Made by a program: the position numbers and the translations under genes. From Saccharothrix obliqua (GTDB lineage: Bacteria; Actinomycetota; Actinomycetes; Mycobacteriales; Pseudonocardiaceae): 64,000 nt of DNA. The notes under the pieces are model-generated. The model made no database searches, was not told the origin of the DNA, and was given only the letters and a program-made list of their open reading frames with translations. This document shows positions 12,409 to 19,429 of this stretch, in pieces. Location: contig NZ_JAHXGQ010000002.1 in the NCBI RefSeq assembly GCF_019375475.1, positions 1 through 64,000 on the forward strand, in the 5' to 3' direction. Every line of letters starts with the position of its first letter. Position 1 is the first letter of the stretch.

Positions 12409-13866
12409 ATGGCGCTCGAACTGGCCGAGGCCCACCTGCGGGGCCTGCTGTCCCAGCTCGGGCTGGACGCCGAGTACGTGCGCGGCTCGGGTGACGTGCT
12501 GTGGTGGCGCACCGCGTCCGGCGAGGAAGTCGAGGTGGTCGACTTCGTCGGCGGCTACGGTTCGCTGGTGCTCGGCCACCACCACCCCGGGATCGTGGCG
12601 CGGGCGCGGGAGCTGCTGGACCACGAGGTGCCGGTGCACGCGCAGTTCTCCTACCACCCGTACGCCAACGACCTGGCCGCCGCGCTGAACCGCGTGCTGT
12701 GGCGGGAGTTCGACGTCACCGAACCCTATTCGGCGATCTTCGCCAACACCGGCGCGGAAGCCGTCGAGGTGGCGTTGAAGCACGCCGAGATGGACCGCGG
12801 TGCCCGCGTGGCGGCGTTGCGCGAGGAGATCGAGGCGCACCTGGCGTCCGCGCCGGCCGACGTGGCGGCACGCGTGCGCGAGCACAACGAGGGCCGCTTC
12901 GACACGCCCCCGGTGTTCCTCACCCTGGAGGGCTCGTTCCACGGCAAGCTCGCGGGCAGCGTGCAGCTCACCCACAACGCGGGCTACCGCGTGCCGTTCC
13001 GGGCGCTGGCCGCGCAGGCGCGGTTCGTGGCGGGCGGCGAGGTCGCGAAGGCCGTCGAGGCGGAGCGGGTGACCGTGCTGGACGTCGAGGCGGGTCGGGT
13101 CGTCGAGCGCGACCTGCCCGTGGTGGCGGCGTTCTTCGTGGAACCGGTGCAGGGCGAGGGCGGCATCCGCGTGCTGGACGAGGCCGTGGCGCGGGACATC
13201 CGGGCGGCGGCCGACGCACACGGCTTCCCGGTCGTGGTGGACGAGGTGCAGAGCGGTTTCGGGCGGACGGGCGCGTTCTACGCGGCGTCGCACATCGGGC
13301 TGCTGGGTGACTACGTCGTGCTGGCCAAGGCGCTGGGCGGCGGTCTGGCGAAGGCGTCGGTGCTGCTGGTCCGGCAGTCCCGGTACCTGCCGGACTTCGA
13401 GCTGCTGCACAGCTCCACGTTCGCGAAGGACGCGTTCTCCTGCCACATCGGCACTCGCGTCGTGGAGCTGCTGGAGGCGGACGGGGGCGCGGCGTACCAG
13501 CGGGCCGCCGAGCGCGGCGCGGCCCTGGAGGCGGCGTTGAGGTCTCTCCGGGAGGAGTTCCCGGAGGTCGTCGCGGACGTCCGCGGGCGCGGCCTGATGC
13601 TGGGCCTGGAGTTCGCCGACCAGACCGAAGGCACGGGGCAGTTGGCCGAGTTCGCCCGCCAGGGCCTGCTCGGCTACGTGCTGTCCGGCTACCTGCTCAA
13701 CGCCCACCGCGTGCGCGTGTTCCCGACCGCCAGCGCGTCGCACACGCTGCGGTTCGAACCGTCCATCGGCATCTCGGACGACCAGATCGCCCAGCTCGTC
13801 ACCGGCCTGCGTGCCGTGTGCACGGCGCTGCGCGACAAGGACGATTCCCCCTTCCTGCCAGGCTGA
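12409..13866 (+). CDS. Class III PLP-dependent aminotransferase (first of two)
   Basis: 485 residues, fold-type I class III aminotransferase. Visible are the PLP-phosphate region with FANTGAEAVEVALKHAE, the DEVQSGFGRTG motif with the cofactor Asp, and the Schiff-base Lys307 in VLAKALGGG. The segment between the AEMDRG helix and the SFHGKL motif is about 30 residues longer than I expect for ornithine- or GABA-type aminotransferases. The same insertion, longer still, is present in the paralogue at 23406-24965, so they form a specialised pair. Likely role is amination of an aldehyde or keto intermediate of the polyketide. Amino donor and acceptor are unknown. Confidence 0.9.
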   Translation: MALELAEAHLRGLLSQLGLDAEYVRGSGDVLWWRTASGEEVEVVDFVGGYGSLVLGHHHPGIVARARELLDHEVPVHAQFSYHPYANDLAAALNRVLWREFDVTEPYSAIFANTGAEAVEVALKHAEMDRGARVAALREEIEAHLASAPADVAARVREHNEGRFDTPPVFLTLEGSFHGKLAGSVQLTHNAGYRVPFRALAAQARFVAGGEVAKAVEAERVTVLDVEAGRVVERDLPVVAAFFVEPVQGEGGIRVLDEAVARDIRAAADAHGFPVVVDEVQSGFGRTGAFYAASHIGLLGDYVVLAKALGGGLAKASVLLVRQSRYLPDFELLHSSTFAKDAFSCHIGTRVVELLEADGGAAYQRAAERGAALEAALRSLREEFPEVVADVRGRGLMLGLEFADQTEGTGQLAEFARQGLLGYVLSGYLLNAHRVRVFPTASASHTLRFEPSIGISDDQIAQLVTGLRAVCTALRDKDDSPFLPG

Positions 13867-13884
13867 CCCCCGCTGACAGGACAC

Positions 13885-13918
13885 GAGCCCCGCCGACCAC
13901 CCCCCGTCGGCGGGGCTC
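13885..13918. terminator. Strong hairpin, terminator between convergent operons
   Basis: A perfect 13-bp inverted repeat with an 8-base C-rich loop starts 18 bases after the aminotransferase stop codon. It is one of two hairpins separating this gene from the convergent carboxylase gene. Confidence 0.8.
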
Positions 13919-13950
13919 TCGTGGTTCGAATCCCTTGCCCCGGAATCAGC

Positions 13951-13992
13951 GGAGAACCGCGTCGCCCGGGATTCGGGACGACGCGGTTCTCC
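13951..13992. terminator. Second hairpin, terminator for the leftward carboxylase operon
   Basis: A perfect 14-bp inverted repeat (arms 13951-13964 and 13979-13992) with a 14-base loop that can add CCCG/CGGG pairing. It lies 27 bases beyond the carboxylase stop codon on its transcript. Confidence 0.75.
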
Positions 13993-14019
13993 TGGTCCGG
14001 CGGTTGTTCTCGTCACCTG

Positions 14020-15588
14020 TCACAGGGGCACGTTGCCGTGCTTCCGGGCCGGTGGGCGGCGGCGTTTGTCGCGGAGCATCGCGAGGCCCCTGGCGATTGC
14101 CGAGCGGGTTTCCGCCGGGTCGATCACGTCGTCCACCAGGCCGCGCTCGGCGGCGTAGTACGGGTGCATCAGCTCGTCGGCGTACTGCGCGACCAGCACG
14201 GCCCGCAGCTCGGCCGGGTCGGGCGCGGCGGCGAGCTGCTTGCGGTGCACGACGTTCACGGCGGCTTCCGCGCCCATCACCGCGATTTCGTTCGTCGGCC
14301 ACGCAAGCGACAGGTCGCAGCCGATGGACCGGGAGTCCATCACGATGTACGCCCCGCCGTACGCCTTGCGCAGGATCACCTGCACGCGCGGCACGGACGC
14401 CTCGCAGTACGCGTACAGCAGCTTGGCCCCGTGGCGGATCGCACCGCCGTGCTCCTGCTCCGTGCCGGGCAGGAAGCCGGGCACGTCGACCAGCGTCACC
14501 AGCGGGATGCCGAACGCGTCGCAGAACCGGACGAACCGGGCCGCCTTCTGGGACGCGGACGTGTCCAGCACGCCCGCCAGCACCAGCGGCTGGTTGCCGA
14601 CGACGCCCACCACCTCGCCCGCGATCCGGGCCAGCGCGCACACCACGTTGCCCGCCCAGCCCTCGTGCACCTCCAGGAACTCGCCGTCGTCCACCAGCTC
14701 GCCGATCACGGCCCGCATGTCGTACGGCTGGTTCGGCTCCACCGGCACGAGGTCGGCCAACGCGGGCCGCAGGTCGTCGCCCGGACCGCGATCCGCCGCC
14801 GCCGGCGGCGGCTCCAGGTTGTTGCCGGGCAACAGGGACAGCAGGTAGCGCACGTCGGCGAAGCAGCTCTCCTCGTCGTCGTGCACGAACGACGCCACGC
14901 CCGACCGGCCACCGTGCACGTCGGCGCCGCCCAGTTGGTCGTGGGTGACGCGTTCGCCGGACACGGCCCGCACCACGTCCGGCCCCGTCAGGTACATCTG
15001 CGCGGTGTCGCGGACCATGAACGTGAAGTCGGCCAACGCCGGCGAGTAGGCCGCGCCACCCGCGCACGGGCCGAGCACCACCGCTATCTGCGGGATGACG
15101 CCGGACGCCTCGACCTGGCGGCGGAAGATGCCGCCGTAGCCGTCGAGCGCCAGGACGCCCTCCTGGATGCGCGCGCCGCCGCTGTCGTTGAGGGCGACGA
15201 CCGGCGATCCGGTGTCCAGCGCGAGGTCCAGCACCTTGTGGATCTTGGCGGCGTGTGCCGCGCCGAGCGAGCCGCCCGCGATGGTGAAGTCCTGGGCGTA
15301 GACGAACACGCGCCTGCCCTCGACGGTTCCCGAGCCCGCGACGACACCGTCCGTGGCCGCGCCCGTGGAACCCTTGCGGTGCAGGTCGATCTCGACGAAC
15401 GACCCCTCGTCCAGCAGCAGGTCCAGGCGTTCCCGCGCGGTGCGCTTGCCCAGCCGGTGCTGCCGCTCCACGGCCGCTTGGTCGCCCAGCGCGACCCGGC
15501 TGGTCAGCTCGTCGCGGCGGTCGCGCAACGCGCGCATGGTGCGCCGCGGCGGCGCCGCGGGCCGCACGCCCATCTCGGAGATGCTCAT
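14020..15588 (-). CDS. Acyl-CoA carboxylase beta subunit (carboxyltransferase)
   Basis: 522 residues, full length for the AccD/PccB family. It transfers carboxyl from biotin to acetyl- or propionyl-CoA to supply malonyl- or methylmalonyl-CoA. Recognisable are RLGKRTARERLDLLLDEGSF near the N-terminus, the oxyanion-hole regions GPCAGGAAYSPALADF and RKAYGGAYIVMDS, and IAVMGAEAAVN. The residue equivalent to the specificity position of Streptomyces PccB (Asp422, by memory) is Ile in AYIVM; Ile there goes with acetyl-CoA acceptance, matching the malonyl-type ATs. ATG 15588 overlaps the flavin reductase stop (ATGA). A biotinylated alpha subunit is not in the window and must come from elsewhere. Confidence 0.93.
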   Translation of the reverse strand: MSISEMGVRPAAPPRRTMRALRDRRDELTSRVALGDQAAVERQHRLGKRTARERLDLLLDEGSFVEIDLHRKGSTGAATDGVVAGSGTVEGRRVFVYAQDFTIAGGSLGAAHAAKIHKVLDLALDTGSPVVALNDSGGARIQEGVLALDGYGGIFRRQVEASGVIPQIAVVLGPCAGGAAYSPALADFTFMVRDTAQMYLTGPDVVRAVSGERVTHDQLGGADVHGGRSGVASFVHDDEESCFADVRYLLSLLPGNNLEPPPAAADRGPGDDLRPALADLVPVEPNQPYDMRAVIGELVDDGEFLEVHEGWAGNVVCALARIAGEVVGVVGNQPLVLAGVLDTSASQKAARFVRFCDAFGIPLVTLVDVPGFLPGTEQEHGGAIRHGAKLLYAYCEASVPRVQVILRKAYGGAYIVMDSRSIGCDLSLAWPTNEIAVMGAEAAVNVVHRKQLAAAPDPAELRAVLVAQYADELMHPYYAAERGLVDDVIDPAETRSAIARGLAMLRDKRRRPPARKHGNVPL

Positions 15589-16109
15589 CGTCGCCCTTCG
15601 CTCGTGTCGACCTGCCCGTACGCGCCGTCGAAGAACAGCAACCCCGCCGCGTCCGCGCCACGCCCGGAACCCAGCACCCGGCCGATGAACACGGAGTGGT
15701 CGCCCGCCTCGTGCGCGGCCGTGAGCGCGCATTCCAGCCACGCCAGCGCACCGCTCAGCACGGGTGCGCCGGTGCGTGGTCCGGGCGTCCAGTCGACGGC
15801 GTCGAACTGGGCGCGCCCGACCGGTCTGGAGCGGCTCGCGAAGTGCCGGGCGTGCTCCTCCTGGTCGGCGCGCAGCACGGAGGTGGCGAAGTGCCCGGCG
15901 TCGGTGATCGCCCGGTGCATGGTGGCGGTGCGGGACACGCAGCACAGCACCAGCGGCGGGTCCAGGGAGACGGAGCTGAAGGCGTTCGCGGTCATGCCGT
16001 GCATGTGCTCGCCGCCGACGGTCAGCACGACCACCCCGGTGGCGAAGCGGGCGAGGGTGGAGCGCATCTCGGTCGGGGTCACCCCGGTCAGCTCGGGGGC
16101 CAGGTCCAT
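15585..16109 (-). CDS. Flavin reductase of the HpaC type
   Basis: 174 residues, flavin-reductase-like split barrel: RFATGVVVLTVGG, then GMTANAFSSVSLDPPLVLCCV and ATSVLRADQEEHARHFASR, all typical of small NAD(P)H:flavin oxidoreductases that feed reduced flavin to a separate oxygenase. The expected partner in this cluster is the acyl-CoA-dehydrogenase-fold monooxygenase at 19430-20602. Translationally coupled to the carboxylase subunit (4-base overlap) and 61 bp downstream of the SnoaL-like gene, so the three form one leftward operon. Confidence 0.9.
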   Translation of the reverse strand: MDLAPELTGVTPTEMRSTLARFATGVVVLTVGGEHMHGMTANAFSSVSLDPPLVLCCVSRTATMHRAITDAGHFATSVLRADQEEHARHFASRSRPVGRAQFDAVDWTPGPRTGAPVLSGALAWLECALTAAHEAGDHSVFIGRVLGSGRGADAAGLLFFDGAYGQVDTSEGRR

Positions 16110-16170
16110 CGCACACGTCCTTCCCGCGGCGGGCGCGGACCGCGCGTCCACGCGGCCCGCGCGGGCCGGC

Positions 16171-16587
16171 TCAGCCCTGGATGTCCTCGACGGAGTCGGC
16201 GACCGGGCGGTCGACGGCCATGACCCAGCGGCCGTCCTCGCCACGCACCAGCACGTCGGTGCACTTGCCGAGGATGCGCTGCTCGCGGCCGTCCTCCAGC
16301 GTCACCTGGAGGTCGTACTCGACGATGATCAGCGAGGTGTCGCCGGTGGTGTAGTAGGACTTGACCCTCGACTTGAGCCGCGGGCGGGTCGCGAGCAACG
16401 CCGTGATGGCCTCGGTGCGCGACCGGCCGGACAACGGCTTGCCGGTCAGGTTGGAGATCGAGTCGTCCCGGTACAGGCTGTCGAAGATGGCGCCCTGCCC
16501 CGAGTTGAACGCCGCCAGGAACACGTCGTTCTGCACTTCCGGGTCGTCCGTGAGTTCCAGGTTCTGCAAGTCGATCTGCGCGGTCAT
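16171..16587 (-). CDS. NTF2/SnoaL-like protein (second of two)
   Basis: 138 residues, NTF2-like fold with AAFNSGQGAIFDSLYRDDSI, a central YYTTGDTSLIIVEYDL strand and a terminal RGEDGRWVMAVDRP. No signal peptide. It heads the operon with flavin reductase and carboxylase beta subunit. It shares the layout of the 12033 protein (NSG helix, VTGDTTLLVVDW-like strand, RGEDGKW-like end), so the two are distant paralogues, perhaps sequential cyclisation or isomerisation catalysts. ATG 16587 is preceded by AAAGCGAGGACC. A minus-strand TAGCGT near 16632-16637 is a candidate -10. Confidence 0.85.
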   Translation of the reverse strand: MTAQIDLQNLELTDDPEVQNDVFLAAFNSGQGAIFDSLYRDDSISNLTGKPLSGRSRTEAITALLATRPRLKSRVKSYYTTGDTSLIIVEYDLQVTLEDGREQRILGKCTDVLVRGEDGRWVMAVDRPVADSVEDIQG

Positions 16588-17004
16588 GGAGCGGGTCCTC
16601 GCTTTCCTGCGATTCGGCAGTGCCCGCGTTTCACGCTATAGGCCGGTGATCGCGCTCTTCTCATCGTGGAATAACCGGGCGCTCATCGCCGACTCAGCCC
16701 GGTTTTTCCGCTGCCGCAAGGCATCGCGGGCAGCACGCCCCGGCCACGAGGCGCACCGGCACACCTCTGAGCGCACCGGGACCGACCCGACCCGCACCCG
16801 CCACAGCCTCCGACAACCAGCCCACGGGCACGCCCGCCACACCCGCCAAGCACACCGACCCCGCCCGCACAGCCGACCCGCACCCGCCGCAGCCTCCGAC
16901 AACCAGCCGCGAGCACATCGCCCCACACCGCCGCGCCCGACCACCCCCGAACACGCCGCGGCCCGGACCACCGATCGGTGGTCCGGGCCGCGGTGCGGTT
17001 CCGG
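16588..17004. repeat. Intergenic region with a 34-bp direct repeat (16789-16822 and 16875-16908)
   Basis: No convincing gene. The left part carries the SnoaL-like gene promoter, including the minus-strand element AGAGCGCGATCAC (16646-16658). The middle is a C/A-rich stretch holding two 34-bp copies with 33 identities, 86 bp apart, each containing CAGCCTCCGACAACCAGCC. Short open frames on the minus strand here are repetitive Arg/Gly/Ala-rich strings and were not called. Confidence 0.7.
16956..16993. terminator. 38-bp perfect palindrome, terminator of the SDR gene
   Basis: Arms of 18 bp (16956-16973 and 16976-16993) around a central AT make a perfect palindrome starting 11 bases beyond the SDR stop codon. 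The position suggests a transcription terminator for the leftward SDR transcript; the near-absence of a loop also allows a protein-binding site. Confidence 0.65.
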
Positions 17005-17754
17005 TTACCCGGAGACGACGACCAGGCCGCCGTCCACGACCAGCTCCTGCCCGGTGGTGAAGGTGGCGTCGAAGCCGAGGTACAGCACGGCCGCCGCGAC
17101 CTCCTCCGGCGTGCCGTGCCGCTTCATCGGCGTGATCTGGTCGCCCACCTCGGAGAACTCCTGGCGCTCCTGCGCCGAGGCGTCCACACCCATGCTCGGG
17201 GTGTCGATGAAGCCGGGGCTGACCGCGTTCACCCGGATGTTGCGGCCGACCAGCTCGGCGGCGAACACCTGCGCGAACGACCGCACGGCGGACTTCGCGC
17301 CCGCGTACACGCTCATGCCGGCCGAGCCGCCGACGTTCGCGATGGACGTCGTGAACACGATCGCGCCACCGTCGCGCACCAGCGGCGCGAGCACCTGGGT
17401 GGTGAAGAACGCGCCCTTGGTGTTGACCGCGAACGTCCGGTCGTAGGTCTCCTCGGTGACCACGTCGAACGGCTCCAGCTTGGCGTAGCCCGCGTTGACG
17501 TGGACCAGGTCCACCTCGCCCAGCTTGTCCTTGACCTGCTCGCCCAGCGCACGCACGTCGGCGAGGTCGGCCACGTCGCACGCGACGACGTGGGCCCGCT
17601 CGCCCAGCTCCTGCCGGGCGGCCTCCAGGTTCTTCCCGTCCCGTCCGGTGAGCAGGACCTCGGCCCCGCCAGCCAGCAGCGCCTTCGCCACGGCGAGGCC
17701 CATGCCGTGCGTACCCCCGGAGATGACTGCCTTCTTACCGGCAAACCGGCTCAC
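17005..17754 (-). CDS. Short-chain dehydrogenase/reductase
   Basis: 249 residues, classical SDR. Nucleotide-binding motif SGGTHGMG at about residues 13-20, catalytic Ser in TTSIANVGGSAG and the YAGAK Tyr/Lys pair. No export signal. GTG at 17754 is chosen because GAGAGGGAG lies just upstream; in-frame upstream sequence has no family similarity. The gene has its own promoter in the 107-bp gap after the amine oxidase gene, with a three-repeat SARP box there. Probable role: redox tailoring of a hydroxyl or carbonyl on the polyketide; substrate unknown. Confidence 0.92.
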   Translation of the reverse strand: MSRFAGKKAVISGGTHGMGLAVAKALLAGGAEVLLTGRDGKNLEAARQELGERAHVVACDVADLADVRALGEQVKDKLGEVDLVHVNAGYAKLEPFDVVTEETYDRTFAVNTKGAFFTTQVLAPLVRDGGAIVFTTSIANVGGSAGMSVYAGAKSAVRSFAQVFAAELVGRNIRVNAVSPGFIDTPSMGVDASAQERQEFSEVGDQITPMKRHGTPEEVAAAVLYLGFDATFTTGQELVVDGGLVVVSG

Positions 17755-17815
17755 GAGACTCCCTCTCTTCGTCCTTGCCACACCCTCGGTCCGCACCGGA
17801 GTCGGACCGTCGCCG

Positions 17816-17858
17816 ACGGTAGTGCCGACGCCTCTCCATCGGCTCTCGACGCGCTCTC
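17816..17858 (-). promoter_or_regulatory. SARP box and -10 element of the SDR promoter
   Basis: Reading the minus strand, heptamers GAGAGCG (17852-17858), GAGAGCC (17841-17847) and GAGAGGC (17830-17836) follow one another with 4-base spacers, an exact 11-bp period. Eight bases after the last repeat comes TACCGT (17816-17821), a good actinomycete -10 of the TAnnnT form. Direct heptamers at 11-bp period ending 8 bp from the -10 is the described layout of SARP operators. Either SARP regulator in the window could be the ligand. Confidence 0.75.
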
Positions 17859-17861
17859 ACC

Positions 17862-19277
17862 TCAGCGGAGGAGCTGCCACGCCTGCTCGGCGGCCCGCAG
17901 GCCGGATTCGATGGCGCCGTCCACGAAGGCGCCGTTCCAGCCGGTCGCGATGTCGCCGGTGGCGAACGCCAGCCTGCCGTGCGGCTGCTGGATGGCGGGC
18001 AGCTGGGCGATGAGCTGGTCGGGTCCGCGCATACCCCAGGCGCCCTGCGCGTACGGGTCGCGCCCCCAGGCGCCGACCACGTGGTCCACCAGCCTGACGT
18101 CCGGCGCGATGCCCCGCAACGCGGCCTCCACCTGCGCGCGGTCGCCGATGTCGAGCGCCGGGTCCTCGCTGAACCCGACCGACAGCACGTCCCCGTTCGC
18201 GAGCCGGCGCTGCGGCAGCACCAGCGAGACCGGGTCGCCGGGCTTGCCGGTGGCGTACACGCGCCCGCTGTCGCCGCTGGTGCGGAACCAGAACTTGACC
18301 ACGTTGGGCACGCCGAGGCCGAACCGCGCGGCGGCGGTGTGCACGGCGGGCAGGCCCGCGGTGAAGCGGATCGAGCGCCAGACGTTGGCCGGCACGGCCA
18401 CCACGACCGCCCTGGCGGTGAACCGGCGGCCGTCCTTGGCGGTGACCTCGACCAGGCGGCCGTTGTCGGTGATGGTCGCGACGGGCGTACGAAGCCGCAG
18501 GTCCGGCGCGGCGTCCCCGAGGATGCGGTTCAGCAGCGCGATCATGCCGCCCTCGGGCCGCAACGCGGTCTGGGCGTCCCACCCGGCCTGCGTGTGGCCG
18601 CCCAGCGCCCACCACTGGGCCATGCTGGTCAGGCCGCGGGTGCCGCCGTCACCACCGGAGTAGGAGTCGGTGACGCCCTCCAGCCACAGCCGGTCCTGGG
18701 TGGACAGCCCGAGCTGGTCAACGCGGTCGCGCAGCGACAGCCGGTCGACGCGGGCGATCAGGTCGCGGGCGTGCAGCGGCTCGAACGGGCGCGGGAAGTA
18801 GTCCCGCGTGCCCTCGAACAGCCTGTTCATGAGCACGCCCATGTGCTCGTTGGCGGCCATGAACTCGAACCGCCGGGGTCCGCTGGTGGTCGGGTAGTAG
18901 GACACGTCCGGGAACGCGTCGGGGTCGCCGATCAGCGGGATGCCGTAGCGGCGCAGCTCGGCCATCACCAGCGGCTGCGTGTCGGCGAACCACTGGCCGC
19001 CCAGTTCCACCAGCTCGCCCGCGAACGTGGTGGTCCACGTGCGACCCCCGATCCGGTCACGGGCCTCCAGCACCACGGAGCGCACCCCCTTGGCACGCAG
19101 CGCGCGGGCCGCGGTGAGCCCCGCGAACCCGGCGCCGACGACGACCACGTCGACCGGGTTGGGCCGGGCGGCGGCCGAGCCGGCGACGGCGGTGGTCGCG
19201 ATACCGGCAGCGCCGAGCGCCTTGAGCAGGGTGCGTCGTCCGATCGCACCGGGTCGGGGCATGTCCTGTCTGTTCAT
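17862..19277 (-). CDS. Flavin-containing amine oxidase with Tat signal
   Basis: 471 residues. The N-terminus carries GRRTLLKALGAAGIATTAVA, a twin-arginine signal ending near AGSAAARP. The flavin domain follows: Rossmann motif VVGAGFAGLTAARAL, then EARDRIGGRTWT, and a C-terminal FAD motif in FATGDIATGWNGAFVDGAIESG. This is the monoamine-oxidase/polyamine-oxidase family, which oxidises C-N bonds to imines. Export by Tat implies it folds with FAD inside and acts outside the cytoplasm. ATG 19277 is used; an in-frame ATG at 19262 would still include the twin arginines. Separated by a terminator from the monooxygenase operon upstream. Confidence 0.9.
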   Translation of the reverse strand: MNRQDMPRPGAIGRRTLLKALGAAGIATTAVAGSAAARPNPVDVVVVGAGFAGLTAARALRAKGVRSVVLEARDRIGGRTWTTTFAGELVELGGQWFADTQPLVMAELRRYGIPLIGDPDAFPDVSYYPTTSGPRRFEFMAANEHMGVLMNRLFEGTRDYFPRPFEPLHARDLIARVDRLSLRDRVDQLGLSTQDRLWLEGVTDSYSGGDGGTRGLTSMAQWWALGGHTQAGWDAQTALRPEGGMIALLNRILGDAAPDLRLRTPVATITDNGRLVEVTAKDGRRFTARAVVVAVPANVWRSIRFTAGLPAVHTAAARFGLGVPNVVKFWFRTSGDSGRVYATGKPGDPVSLVLPQRRLANGDVLSVGFSEDPALDIGDRAQVEAALRGIAPDVRLVDHVVGAWGRDPYAQGAWGMRGPDQLIAQLPAIQQPHGRLAFATGDIATGWNGAFVDGAIESGLRAAEQAWQLLR

Positions 19278-19359
19278 CTCATCTCGTTCGTCCAGTCCGC
19301 GGCGGGCGGAATTTCGGTTGGGGCTGGGCAGAACGCGGTAGGGGGAGTGCGCGTTCGGG

Positions 19360-19387
19360 CGAGCGCGCCCCGGTCGGGGCGCGCTCG
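19360..19387. terminator. Terminator of the aminotransferase-P450-GMC-monooxygenase operon
   Basis: A 12-bp GC-rich inverted repeat with a GGTC tetraloop, 43 bases past the monooxygenase stop codon on the leftward transcript. It separates that operon from the amine oxidase gene. Confidence 0.75.
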
Positions 19388-19429
19388 TGTGTGTCCTTCG
19401 TCGTCGCGCGGGGGTGCGCGGTGGGGGGA

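Noticed and set aside
13921-13947. A tRNA-like T-arm string (GGTTCGAATCCC) after the first aminotransferase gene
   Set aside because: The T-stem does not pair properly and no acceptor, D or anticodon arms are found upstream, so it is neither a tRNA nor a convincing att site.
16636-16971. Leftward frames of 80-110 codons in the repeat-bearing spacer
   Set aside because: Translations are repeated Arg/Cys/Gly/Trp strings generated by the 34-bp direct repeat, not a protein.
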